Below, piece after piece: positions 26,436-34,947 of a stretch of 64,000 nt of DNA (position 1 is its first letter; each line of letters begins with the position of its first letter). Where the stretch lies: NCBI GenBank assembly GCA_963973915.1, contig CAXBBM010000011.1, forward strand, positions 1 to 64,000. The letters run 5' to 3'. The stretch comes from Polycyclovorans sp002706265 (lineage in GTDB: Bacteria > Pseudomonadota > Gammaproteobacteria > Nevskiales > Nevskiaceae). Made by a program: the position numbers and the translations under genes. The notes under the pieces are model-generated. The model had not been told where the DNA came from. It saw only the letters and a list, made by a program, of their open reading frames with translations, and searched no databases.

Positions 26436-29132
26436 TCAGACTTCGGTTTCGGGGCGATCGAGCGTGCGGGCAATGACTTCACGCAGGGCCTCGAGCGCCT
26501 TGGGGTCGGTGATGGGCTGGCCATCACGATCGGACAGGTAAAAAACGTCTTCGGCGCGTTCGCCGATGGTGGCGATCTTGGCGGCGTCCAGCGAAATGCC
26601 GCGCTTGGCAAAAATGCGGCCGATCAAGGACAACAGCCCGGGCTGGTCGGCGGCCACCAGTTCGAGCACCGTGCGGTTGCGCGAGGCGTCCTGGCGAAAC
26701 AGCACCCGGGTCGGCGTGCTGAAGTGCTTGAGCCGGTAAGGAATACGGCGGTTGACCGCCACTTTGCCCGACTCGGGATCGCTGAGCGCCTGCTTGAGCT
26801 GGGTGGTGATCTCGTTGAAACGCATGCTGGCCTCGACCGGCTGGTTGTCGGCCTCGGCAATCACGTAGGTGTCGAGCACGTGGCCGTCATGGGTGGTGTG
26901 CAGCCGGGCATCGAGAATGTTCAGGCCCATGCGCGCCAGCACCCCGGTGGTGACGGCGAACAGGCGCTCGCGGTCACGCATGTAGATGAACACCGTGGTG
27001 CCGCGATCGGCCAGCGTTTCGACGCGCACCAGGGGCAGGTGCTGGGCGTCCTCGCTGAGCAGGGCCGGCACCTGCCAGATCAGTTCTTCAGCGCTGTGGC
27101 GCAGAAAGTAGTCGGCATCGAAGCGTGACCAGAGCTGGCTGACGGCCGCCATGTCGGCGCCGGCCGCCTGCAATTGCTGGCGCGCCGCCCGCTGGGTGAG
27201 GCTGACCTCTTCCTCGTCGGTCATCGGGTTGCTCAAGCCGCGCTGAAAGGCCCGTTTGGTGGTGCGGAACAGCTCGGTGAGCAGGCTTTCGCGCCAGGCG
27301 TTCCACAGGGCCGGATTGGTGGCCCGAATGTCGGCGCAGGTGAGCAGAAACAGATAATCCAGCCGCTCGCGGTTGCCGACCCGCGCGGCAAAGGTGGCGA
27401 TCACGGCGGGGTCGCTGAGGTCCTGCTTCTGCGCCGTGAGCGACATCACCAGGTGATTCTTCACCAGCCACGCGACCAGCTCGGCTTCGGAATGGGCGAG
27501 GCCATGATCAAGACAGAACTTCTCGGCCTCGATGGCGCCCAGCTCGCTGTGATCACCCCCTTGCCCTTTGGCCAGGTCGTGGAACAGCGCCGCCAGATGC
27601 AGAAGCTCGGGCTTTGGCAGGGTTTCCATCACCTTGCAGGCGATGGGCAGCTCTTCGGCAAAACGCGGGATCTGGAAGCGCCGCGTGTTGCGCAGCACGC
27701 GCAGCACGTGCTCATCCACGGTGAGGGTGTGGAACAGGTCGAACTGCATCAGCCCGACGATCTTGCCGAAACTGGGCAGGTACCGGCCCAGCACCCCGTA
27801 GCGGTTCATCAGCCGCAGGCTGCGGGTCAGGCCGTCGCCGTGGCGAATCATGGTGATGAACAGGGTGCGTGCGCGCAGGTCGCTGCGCACGTTGGCGTCC
27901 ATCAGGCGGCCGTCGCGCAGAATCATCCGCAGGGTTTCAGCGCGCACGCCCTTGATGTCGGGCTCGACCTGGATCAGCCGGAAAATCTCGATCAGCGCCC
28001 AAGGGGTTCGGGTGAAGACTGCGTCGTCCACCGCCTCGATGGTGTCGCCGCGCTTCTGGAAGCGGGCATTGAGCGGGGTGATGCGTTCGCGGGCCTCGTC
28101 ACGCAGAATCGCCTCATCGAACAGCTGTAGCAGCAGGTCGTTGAGGCACGACAGCGTCTTGATGGTGCGGTAGTACAACTGCATGAACTGCTCGACGCCG
28201 CGGTTGCGGTCGTCATCAACAAAGCCGAACAGCTCGGCCACCCTGATCTGGTGGTGAAACAGCAAACGGTCTTCGCGGCGCCCGACCAGCTTGTGCAGCG
28301 CAAAGCGCACCCGCCACAGGAAGTCTTGTCCGGCGAACAGCTCGCGGGCCTCCTGCTCGGTAAGAAAGCCCTCGTCCTTCAGCGCCATGAGGGTGCGGTT
28401 GCCGAAGTGGCGCTTGGCCACCCAGGCGATGGTGTGAATGTCGCGCAGGCCGCCGGGGCCTTCCTTGACGTTGGGCTCCAGCTTGTAGGCGGTGTCGTCA
28501 AACTTGGCGTAGCGCGCCTGCTGCTCGGCCTTCTTGCCGGCGAAGAACTCGGCCACCGGCCACAGGACGTCGGGCGACAGTGCCGCCTCCAGCTGTCCCG
28601 CCAGGACCTCGTCGCCGCAGAGGGGGCGCGCCTCCAGCAGGGTGGTGATGACGGTGATGTCTTTACGGGCTTCGTCGACGCACTCGTCGAGCGTGCGCAC
28701 GCTCTGGCCGACCTCCAGGCCAATGTCCCAGCCGAAGGCGGTGAGCCGCTCAAGCGGGCTGCGGTGCCGCTGCAGGGCGTCCCCCTCGTGCAGCAGCATG
28801 ATGTCGATGTCGGAGTGCGGCAGCAGCTCACCGCGGCCGTAGCCGCCCACCGCCAGCATGGCCAGGCCGGCGGGCTGATCCGGAAAATGCAGGGTCCAGG
28901 CCGCGCGCAGGCATTCGTCGACCAAGTGGGCGCGGGCGTGCACCAGCGTTTCGGCACGGCCGCCGTCGTCAAACATGGCGAACAGGCGGTCGCGACCCCA
29001 GTTCAACGTCTCGCGAAAGGCATTGATCGTGTACTGGCCCTTGGCCAGACGGGCCCGTACCTTGGCTGGTGAAAAGACGGCGTCGGATTCGTCGTCGTCG
29101 TCGAGAATTCGGCTTGCGCCTGCTTCGATCAA
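26436..29132 (-). CDS. glnD: Bifunctional uridylyltransferase/uridylyl-removing enzyme GlnD
   Basis: GlnD uridylylates PII proteins at low glutamine and removes UMP at high glutamine, setting nitrogen status. The 898 residues have the nucleotidyltransferase motif GGYGRGELLPHSDIDIM (about 96-112) and an HD domain (VDEHVLRV, ALFHDLAKGQGGDHSELG). Two C-terminal ACT domains sense glutamine, the last with AADQPGLLSLIGRIF. The start overlaps the map stop (ATGA). Nitrogen control also fits the sigma54-like promoter seen before the peptide transporter, though no direct link is shown. Confidence 0.97.
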   Translation of the reverse strand: MIEAGASRILDDDDESDAVFSPAKVRARLAKGQYTINAFRETLNWGRDRLFAMFDDGGRAETLVHARAHLVDECLRAAWTLHFPDQPAGLAMLAVGGYGRGELLPHSDIDIMLLHEGDALQRHRSPLERLTAFGWDIGLEVGQSVRTLDECVDEARKDITVITTLLEARPLCGDEVLAGQLEAALSPDVLWPVAEFFAGKKAEQQARYAKFDDTAYKLEPNVKEGPGGLRDIHTIAWVAKRHFGNRTLMALKDEGFLTEQEARELFAGQDFLWRVRFALHKLVGRREDRLLFHHQIRVAELFGFVDDDRNRGVEQFMQLYYRTIKTLSCLNDLLLQLFDEAILRDEARERITPLNARFQKRGDTIEAVDDAVFTRTPWALIEIFRLIQVEPDIKGVRAETLRMILRDGRLMDANVRSDLRARTLFITMIRHGDGLTRSLRLMNRYGVLGRYLPSFGKIVGLMQFDLFHTLTVDEHVLRVLRNTRRFQIPRFAEELPIACKVMETLPKPELLHLAALFHDLAKGQGGDHSELGAIEAEKFCLDHGLAHSEAELVAWLVKNHLVMSLTAQKQDLSDPAVIATFAARVGNRERLDYLFLLTCADIRATNPALWNAWRESLLTELFRTTKRAFQRGLSNPMTDEEEVSLTQRAARQQLQAAGADMAAVSQLWSRFDADYFLRHSAEELIWQVPALLSEDAQHLPLVRVETLADRGTTVFIYMRDRERLFAVTTGVLARMGLNILDARLHTTHDGHVLDTYVIAEADNQPVEASMRFNEITTQLKQALSDPESGKVAVNRRIPYRLKHFSTPTRVLFRQDASRNRTVLELVAADQPGLLSLIGRIFAKRGISLDAAKIATIGERAEDVFYLSDRDGQPITDPKALEALREVIARTLDRPETEV

Positions 29133-29911
29133 AGCGCGCCGTCCCGCAGGGTCAGCACTTCATGGCCGTCGCGGGTGACGAGCACGGTGTGTTCCCACTG
29201 CGCCGACAGGCTGTGATCCTTGGTGACCACCGTCCACTGGTCGGGCAGCTCTTTGACGGCCGCACGTCCGGCGTTGAGCATGGGCTCAATGGTGAAGGTC
29301 ATGCCTTCCTTGAGTTCAAAACCGGTGCCGGGCTTGCCGTAGTGCACCACCTGAGGGTCTTCGTGAAACACCAGCCCGATGCCGTGGCCGCAGTATTCAC
29401 GGACGATGGCATAGCCGGCGGCCTCGGCCAGTTGCTGGATGGCGTGCCCGATGTCGCCGAGCCGCGCGCCGGGCCGCACCTGCTCGATCCCCTGGATCAT
29501 GGCCTGGTGGCAGGTCTCGACCAACCGCCGCGCCAGTACCGTGGGCTCGCCAACGAAGTACATCTTGCTGGTGTCACCGTGGTAACCGTCCTTGATGACG
29601 GTGACATCGATATTGAGAATGTCGCCCTTCTTCAGCACCTTGTTGCCGGGAATGCCGTGGCAGACCACGTGATTCACCGAGGTGCAGATGGCCCCGGTGA
29701 ACGGCGGCCTCGAGCCGCCCGCGGTATAGCCCACCGTGGCCGACACACAGCCCAGCGGACCCTCGACGAACTCACGGCAGATGCGATCCAGCTCTCCCGT
29801 GGTCACGCCCGGCTTCACATGCGGTTCGATCATGGTCAGCACCGACGCGGCGGCCTGGCCGGCGGCGCGCATCTTGTCCTGTGCTTCGGGGGTTTTGATC
29901 GTGACGGACAT
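29129..29911 (-). CDS. map: Type I methionine aminopeptidase
   Basis: MetAP removes the initiator methionine from new proteins. The ATG at 29911 gives 260 residues, close to E. coli (264). The dimetal ligands are visible in DILNIDVTVIKDGYHGDTSKM (two aspartates), CGHGIGLVFHEDP (histidine), FTIEPM (glutamate) and QWEHTVLVT (glutamate). NHVVCHGIPGNKVL holds the substrate-side histidine. It is divergent from rpsB, the usual gamma arrangement, and is translationally coupled to glnD. The longer frame upstream runs into the rpsB region and is not used. Confidence 0.97.
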   Translation of the reverse strand: MSVTIKTPEAQDKMRAAGQAAASVLTMIEPHVKPGVTTGELDRICREFVEGPLGCVSATVGYTAGGSRPPFTGAICTSVNHVVCHGIPGNKVLKKGDILNIDVTVIKDGYHGDTSKMYFVGEPTVLARRLVETCHQAMIQGIEQVRPGARLGDIGHAIQQLAEAAGYAIVREYCGHGIGLVFHEDPQVVHYGKPGTGFELKEGMTFTIEPMLNAGRAAVKELPDQWTVVTKDHSLSAQWEHTVLVTRDGHEVLTLRDGAL

Positions 29912-29951
29912 CAGGATTGGCAGCTCCACCCTCGCGCGAAAAGACAGGAAG

Positions 29952-29981
29952 TTGTGAGGCGAGGGGGCGCAATGGTATAAA
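29952..29981 (+). promoter_or_regulatory. Candidate promoter of rpsB-tsf
   Basis: TTGTGA at 29952-29957 and TATAAA at 29976-29981 are separated by 18 bases, about 130 bases before the rpsB start in the divergent map/rpsB space. It leaves room for a structured leader. Confidence 0.4.
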
Positions 29982-30027
29982 GCGCGCCCCTTAAAGGCAA
30001 CGAAGGTTGTTTTAAGGGCTAATCCAT

Positions 30028-30080
30028 TCGCAGGTTTCAAGGGTGGCTCGGCGCTCAAGCAATGAGTCCATAGCCTGCGA
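30028..30080 (+). promoter_or_regulatory. Possible rpsB leader structure
   Basis: TCGCAGG (30028-30034) pairs with CCTGCGA (30074-30080) and closes a 39-base internal region, ending 37 bases before the rpsB ATG. S2 represses rpsB-tsf through a leader RNA in gammaproteobacteria. The position fits such a leader, but I cannot confirm the consensus by eye. Confidence 0.4.
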
Positions 30081-30116
30081 TTTGCCATCAACCCATTGAA
30101 TGAAGGAATAAATCCC

Positions 30117-31022
30117 ATGGCTGATATCACCATGCGGCAACTGCTGGAAGCGGGCGTCCACTTTGGTCACCGCACGCGTTACTGGAACCCCAAAATGGAC
30201 GAGTTCATTTTTGGTGACCGTAACCGCATTCACATCATCAACCTTGAACAGACGCTGCCGATGCTGCGCGATGCCTGCAATTATGCAGGCCAGCTCGCCG
30301 CCAACGGCGGCCGCATCCTGTTCGTCGGCACCAAGCGCGCCGCGCGTGACGCCGTTGAAGAAGAAGCCCAGCGCTGCGGCATGCCCTACGTCAGCCAGCG
30401 CTGGCTGGGCGGCATGCTCACCAACTTCAAGACGGTGAAAGGCTCGGTCAAGCGCCTCATCGACATGGAGAAGCAGGTTGAAGACGGCACCATCAACCGT
30501 CTCAACAAGAAAGAGCAGCTGATGTTCCAGCGCGAACTGGAAAAACTGCGCCGTTCACTGGGCGGCATCAAGGCCATGCCCAGCCTGCCCGACGGCCTGT
30601 TCATCATCGACACCGGCTACGAAAAGAACGCCGTGCTCGAAGCCCGCAAGCTGGGCATTCCGGTCATTGCGGTGGTCGACACCAACAATGACCCCAGCGT
30701 GGTCGATCACGTGATTCCCGGCAACGACGACGCCACCCGCGCCGTGCGTGTGTATGCCGAATGCATTGCCGACGCCATCATCTATGCCCGCGGCGCCAAC
30801 CCGATTCCGTTCCGCGAAACGCCCGAGCCGGTGGCTGAAGACCGCTCGCAGCGCCCGCGCCGTCCCCCCGGCGGCCCGCGCCGTGACGGCGGCGGCAAGC
30901 CCTCAGGCGGTGGTGCCCCGCGTGCCGCCAAGCCCGCGCCGGTAGCCGAAGCCGCTCCTGCGGTTGCCGCTGACACCGCGCCAGCCGCCGCCGACGCCAA
31001 GCCCGAAACCAACGAGGAATAA
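30117..31022 (+). CDS. rpsB: 30S ribosomal protein S2, with C-terminal extension
   Basis: S2 is a late-assembling 30S protein needed for S1 binding. The ATG at 30117 follows AAGGA at 30103. The core is normal: MRQLLEAGVHFGHRTRYWNP at the start, FVGTKRAARDAVEEEA, SQRWLGGMLTNFKTV and VDTNNDPSVVDHVIPGNDD. The protein is 301 residues against 241 in E. coli. The extra part, from about 233, is rich in Pro, Arg and Gly and then Ala, Pro and Glu (RPRRPPGGPRRDGGGKPSGG), which looks disordered and may bind RNA. One base separates the stop from the tsf start. Confidence 0.97.
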   Translation: MADITMRQLLEAGVHFGHRTRYWNPKMDEFIFGDRNRIHIINLEQTLPMLRDACNYAGQLAANGGRILFVGTKRAARDAVEEEAQRCGMPYVSQRWLGGMLTNFKTVKGSVKRLIDMEKQVEDGTINRLNKKEQLMFQRELEKLRRSLGGIKAMPSLPDGLFIIDTGYEKNAVLEARKLGIPVIAVVDTNNDPSVVDHVIPGNDDATRAVRVYAECIADAIIYARGANPIPFRETPEPVAEDRSQRPRRPPGGPRRDGGGKPSGGGAPRAAKPAPVAEAAPAVAADTAPAAADAKPETNEE

Positions 31023-31023
31023 G

Positions 31024-31932
31024 ATGAGCCAAGTGACTGCATCCCAGGTCAAGGAACTCCGCGAGCGCACCGGCGCCGGGATGATTGACTGCAAGAAGGC
31101 ACTCGAAGCCAACGATGGTGACATCGAAAAAGCCGTCGAGAAGCTGCGCATGGACGGCATGGCCAAGGCCGACAAGAAAGGTTCGCGTGTGGCCGCCGAA
31201 GGCGTGATCGGCAGTGCGATTGCCGACGATGCCGTGGCGCTGGTCGAAGTCAACTCCGAAACCGACTTCGTCTCCAAGGGCGACGACTTCAAGGCCTTTG
31301 CCGATGAGGTTGCGGCGCTGGCGCTGGCCAAGCGTCCGGCCGACATGGCGGCGCTGCTGGCGCTGGACGTGGGCGGTCAGACGCTGGAAGAAAAGCGTCG
31401 CGCGATGATCGCCAAGATCGGTGAGAACATCTCCATCCGCCGCTTCTCGGTCGTGGCCGCCGCCGGTGGCGCGTTGGCGCATTACCTGCACGGTTCGAAG
31501 ATTGGCGTGGTGGTGGCCCTGAAGCAGGGTGACATCGACATCGCGCGCGACATTGCCATGCACATTGCGGCGTCCAGCCCGCGCTTCCTGTCGGCCGACG
31601 ATGTCGATCCCGAGGTGCTGGCCTCCGAGCGCAAGATCATTGACGCGCAGATCGCCCAGGAGCAGGCGCAGGACATCGAAGACGGCAAGAAAGCCAAGCC
31701 GGCCGAGATTCTGGCGAAAATGGCCGAAGGCAAGATTCGCAAGGTGGTTAGCGAGATCACCCTGCTGGGCCAGCCTTTCGTCAAGCAGCCGGATCAGACC
31801 GTGGGCCAGTTGCTGACCGCCAACAAGGCCGAGGTCGCGAGCTTCGTGCGCTTTGCAGTCGGTGAAGGGATTGAGAAGCAGGCCACTGATTTTGCTGCCG
31901 AAGTGGCCGCTCAGGCCGGTTTGTCAGCCTGA
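31024..31932 (+). CDS. tsf: Elongation factor Ts
   Basis: EF-Ts exchanges GDP for GTP on EF-Tu. The 302 residues begin with the UBA-like N-terminal domain (VKELRERTGAGMIDCKKALE), followed by the conserved VEVNSETDFVSKGDDF and the dimerisation and C-terminal modules (FVKQPDQTVGQLL). Its length is near E. coli (283) with a few small insertions. It is co-transcribed with rpsB and followed by a GAAA-capped terminator. Confidence 0.97.
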   Translation: MSQVTASQVKELRERTGAGMIDCKKALEANDGDIEKAVEKLRMDGMAKADKKGSRVAAEGVIGSAIADDAVALVEVNSETDFVSKGDDFKAFADEVAALALAKRPADMAALLALDVGGQTLEEKRRAMIAKIGENISIRRFSVVAAAGGALAHYLHGSKIGVVVALKQGDIDIARDIAMHIAASSPRFLSADDVDPEVLASERKIIDAQIAQEQAQDIEDGKKAKPAEILAKMAEGKIRKVVSEITLLGQPFVKQPDQTVGQLLTANKAEVASFVRFAVGEGIEKQATDFAAEVAAQAGLSA

Positions 31933-31960
31933 TCTGGCGTTACACTGGCCAGACGTTTTC

Positions 31961-31985
31961 AAGGCCCCGGAAACGGGGCCTTGTT
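31961..31985 (+). terminator. GAAA-tetraloop hairpin after tsf
   Basis: A perfect 9-bp stem, AAGGCCCCG/CGGGGCCTT, is capped by GAAA. The following sequence GTTGTGTG is only moderately T-rich, so it may be a partial terminator that lets some transcription reach pyrH. Confidence 0.65.
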
Positions 31986-32011
31986 GTGTGTATTGCATGG
32001 AGAGGTGATTG

Positions 32012-32734
32012 ATGTCAGCGAAGCCCGTTTACCCGCGCATTCTGTTGAAGCTCTCCGGCGAAGCGCTTTTGGGCGACCTGCCATTCGGGATCGATGCCGA
32101 CGTCACCACCTTCATCGCCGGTGAGGTCAAGGCGGCGATCGAAGCCGGTGTGCAGGTGGCGCTGGTGGTGGGCGGCGGCAACATCTTTCGCGGCGAAGGG
32201 CTGGCCCGCGCCGGTATGGACCGGGTGACGGGCGACCACATGGGCATGCTGGCCACCGTCATCAACGCGCTGGCGCTGCAGGACGCCATCGAACGTGCCG
32301 GCGTTGAAGTGCGGGTAATGAGCGCCCTGAAGATCAATCAGGTGTGCGAAGACTACATTCGCCGTCGCGCGATTCGTCATCTTGAAAAAGGGCGGGCAGT
32401 GATCTTTGCCTCCGGCACCGGCAACCCGTTTTTCACCACCGACTCGGCGGCCGCACTGCGCTCGGTGGAAGTGGGCGCCGATCTGTTGCTCAAGGCCACC
32501 CTGGTCGATGGCGTCTACACCGCCGATCCCAAGAAAGACCCGACCGCGACGCGCTACCGCACGCTGACCTACGACGAGGCGCTGAACCGCCGCCTCGGGG
32601 TGATGGATCAGACCGCGCTGGTGATGGCGCGCGACCACCGCATGACCCTGTGTGTCTACGAAATGGCGCGCCCCGGTGCGTTGATGCAGATCCTCAGCGG
32701 CGACGAAAACACCGGCACCTACGTGCGCGTATGA
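32012..32734 (+). CDS. pyrH: UMP kinase
   Basis: UMP kinase is a hexameric amino-acid-kinase-fold enzyme that makes UDP and is regulated by GTP and UTP. The ATG at 32012 follows GGAGAGG (31999-32005); a TTG one codon earlier is less likely. The 240 residues contain RILLKLSGEAL, VVGGGNIFRGEGLA, the DRVTGDHMGMLATVINALAL region and FASGTGNPFFTTDSAAALRS. Position between tsf and frr is universal in proteobacteria. Confidence 0.98.
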   Translation: MSAKPVYPRILLKLSGEALLGDLPFGIDADVTTFIAGEVKAAIEAGVQVALVVGGGNIFRGEGLARAGMDRVTGDHMGMLATVINALALQDAIERAGVEVRVMSALKINQVCEDYIRRRAIRHLEKGRAVIFASGTGNPFFTTDSAAALRSVEVGADLLLKATLVDGVYTADPKKDPTATRYRTLTYDEALNRRLGVMDQTALVMARDHRMTLCVYEMARPGALMQILSGDENTGTYVRV

Positions 32735-32798
32735 ACACTTCGGCAATCATTTCGCCGATGATGCCGTCCCAGATGTTTGTGTTGGAACCGAGATAGCC

Positions 32799-33359
32799 AT
32801 GGACCTCAACCAGTTGAAGCGCGATATCGAAGCGCGCATGACCAAATCCATCGACACCCTGGCCTCGCAGCTGCTGCGGCTGCGCACCGGCCGGGCCAAT
32901 CCCGCGCTGCTGGACCACGTGCGGGTCGATTACTACGGGTCGGATGTGCCGATTTCGCAGGTGGCCAACGTGGTGGTCGAAGACGCCCGCACCCTGTCGA
33001 TCACGCCCTGGGAGCGGACCATGATCGCCGCCATCGAAAAGGCGATCATGAAGTCCGATCTGGGCCTGACGCCCAATACCGCCGGCGCGACGATGCGCAT
33101 CAACATGCCGCCGCTGACCGAAGAACGCCGGCGCGATCTGGTCAAGGTGGTGAAGAGCGAAGTCGAGCAGACCCGCGTCACCATTCGCGGGGTGCGCCGC
33201 GACGCCAACACCTCGATCAAGGACGCGGTGAAGGCGAAGACCTTGACCGAAGACGACGAAAAGCGCGCCGAAGCCGATATCCAGAAACTCACCGACCTGT
33301 ACATCAGCAAGGCCGACGATGTGGGCGCGGCCAAAGAAAAAGAACTGATGGCGGTCTGA
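32799..33359 (+). CDS. frr: Ribosome recycling factor
   Basis: RRF works with EF-G to split post-termination ribosomes. The 186 residues match the family length (185). The long helical domain carries LRTGRANPALLDHVRVDYYG, and the smaller domain has IEKAIMKSDLGLTPNTAG. The C-terminal helix contains RRDANTSIKDAVKAKTLTEDD. It lies between pyrH and uppS as expected. Confidence 0.98.
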   Translation: MDLNQLKRDIEARMTKSIDTLASQLLRLRTGRANPALLDHVRVDYYGSDVPISQVANVVVEDARTLSITPWERTMIAAIEKAIMKSDLGLTPNTAGATMRINMPPLTEERRRDLVKVVKSEVEQTRVTIRGVRRDANTSIKDAVKAKTLTEDDEKRAEADIQKLTDLYISKADDVGAAKEKELMAV

Positions 33360-33370
33360 GCCTTTCACGT

Positions 33371-34123
33371 ATGCCGGTTGTGCCCGCTCCCGCAATTCCG
33401 CAGCACGTCGCCATCGTCATGGATGGCAATGGCCGCTGGGCGGCAGGCCATGGCCGCATCCGTACGGTCGGGCATCGGGTCGGCGGCGCCACGGTGCGGG
33501 CCGCGATTGAGTTCGCCCGTCAACGCGGCCTCCGGGTGCTGACGCTTTATGCGTTCTCGCAAGAAAACTGGTCGCGGCCCGAGGCCGAGGTCCGGGTCCT
33601 GATGCGGCTGTTTGCCCGCGCCTTTCGTCAGGAAGTGGCTGCGCTGCACGCCCAGCAGGTGCGCCTTCGCTTCATCGGTGCGCGCACCCGCCTGAGGCCG
33701 GCCCTGCTGCAGGCCATGGAGGCGGCCGAAGCGCTGACCGTGGACAACACCGCGCTGGAAGTCGTGATCGCCATCGATTACGGCGGTCAATGGGACATCT
33801 GCCAGGCCGCGCAGCGCTGCGCGGATGACGGCATTCCGGTAAGCCCCGAAGCCGTCACGGCGCGACTGAGCACCCGCGACCTGCCCGACGTCGATCTGCT
33901 GATCCGCACCGGCGGCGAGCGGCGGCTCAGCAATTTCCTGCTCTGGCAGGCGGCCTACGCCGAGCTGTACTTCACCGACATTCTCTGGCCGGCCTTCGAC
34001 CACGCCGCGTTCGAGGCGGCGCTGCGGTGGTTCGCAAGCCGTGAGCGGCGCTTTGGAGCCGTGCCCTGTGCCGGTTCGTCCACGGCAATCGCGAGACCCG
34101 CGGCGCGGGCGGCGCGCGCCTGA
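33371..34123 (+). CDS. uppS: Undecaprenyl diphosphate synthase
   Basis: UppS condenses isopentenyl units to the C55 carrier lipid for peptidoglycan and O-antigen synthesis. The ATG at 33371 gives 250 residues. Signature I is VAIVMDGNGRWA with the catalytic aspartate at 18, then FARQRGLRVLTLYAFSQENW. The C-terminal RTGGERRLSNFLLWQAAYAE and WPAF are conserved. The last 20 residues or so are Ala/Arg-rich and not typical. The stop overlaps the cdsA start (TGATG). Confidence 0.97.
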   Translation: MPVVPAPAIPQHVAIVMDGNGRWAAGHGRIRTVGHRVGGATVRAAIEFARQRGLRVLTLYAFSQENWSRPEAEVRVLMRLFARAFRQEVAALHAQQVRLRFIGARTRLRPALLQAMEAAEALTVDNTALEVVIAIDYGGQWDICQAAQRCADDGIPVSPEAVTARLSTRDLPDVDLLIRTGGERRLSNFLLWQAAYAELYFTDILWPAFDHAAFEAALRWFASRERRFGAVPCAGSSTAIARPAARAARA

Positions 34124-34947
34124 TGCTGCGGCAACGGGTGCTCACCGCAGTGGTGCTGCTGGCGCTGCTGCTGGCCACGATTTTCATGGCGCCCAGCGCC
34201 ATGCTGGTGGCGGTGTTCGCGCTGGTCGGCGCCATTGCCGCGCGGGAATGGGCGGCGCTGTCCACGTGGGCGCGCGCACCCTCGGTGGCCTTGGGCTACG
34301 CGGCACTGAGCTACGGGCTGGTGATGCTCGCCTGGTGGGCGCACACGCGCTCTGCGGCGTGGCTGCCGGCGCTGCTTGGCCTTTCGCTGCTGAACTGGCT
34401 TTGGGTGGCCTGGGCGCTTGCCGGGTATCCGCAACGGGTCAGGCCCAGCGTCCAGTCGCGGTGGGGCATCGTGCAGGGCCTGATTCTGGTGGTGCCGACC
34501 ATCGTCGCCTGTGGCCACTTGCAGGCCCGGCCCGAGGGGGCATGGTGGCTGCTGTTCGCCCTGTTTCTGGTGTTTGCGGCCGATGTGGGGGCCTACTTCG
34601 CGGGGCGTCGCTTCGGTCGTCACAAGCTGGCGCCGCTGATCTCGCCCGGCAAGACCCGCGAAGGCGCGGTGGGCGGCTTGCTGCTCTGCGGCGTATGGGC
34701 CGGTGTGGGCCTGTGGCTGTTCAAGCTGACCGGCGGTCCGGCCTTGGGGTTTGTGCTGCTCTGTGCCGTCATCGGGGGCTTTTCGATCTTGGGCGACCTG
34801 TTCGAAAGCGCCTGCAAGCGCATCGCCAACGTCAAGGACAGCGGCAACATTCTGCCCGGTCACGGCGGCATGCTGGACCGTATCGACAGCGTCGTGGCCG
34901 CAGTCCCGCTGTTCGTGCTGGGCCTGATGGCGCTGGGACTGGCATGA
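34123..34947 (+). CDS. cdsA: Phosphatidate cytidylyltransferase (CDP-diglyceride synthase)
   Basis: CdsA makes CDP-diacylglycerol from phosphatidate and CTP, the branch point of phospholipid synthesis. The 274-residue polytopic membrane protein has about 7-8 hydrophobic segments. The family signature near the C-terminus is intact: ESACKRIANVKDSGNILPGH, then GGMLDRIDS with the metal-binding aspartates. It overlaps uppS by one base and dxr by four. Confidence 0.96.
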   Translation: MLRQRVLTAVVLLALLLATIFMAPSAMLVAVFALVGAIAAREWAALSTWARAPSVALGYAALSYGLVMLAWWAHTRSAAWLPALLGLSLLNWLWVAWALAGYPQRVRPSVQSRWGIVQGLILVVPTIVACGHLQARPEGAWWLLFALFLVFAADVGAYFAGRRFGRHKLAPLISPGKTREGAVGGLLLCGVWAGVGLWLFKLTGGPALGFVLLCAVIGGFSILGDLFESACKRIANVKDSGNILPGHGGMLDRIDSVVAAVPLFVLGLMALGLA

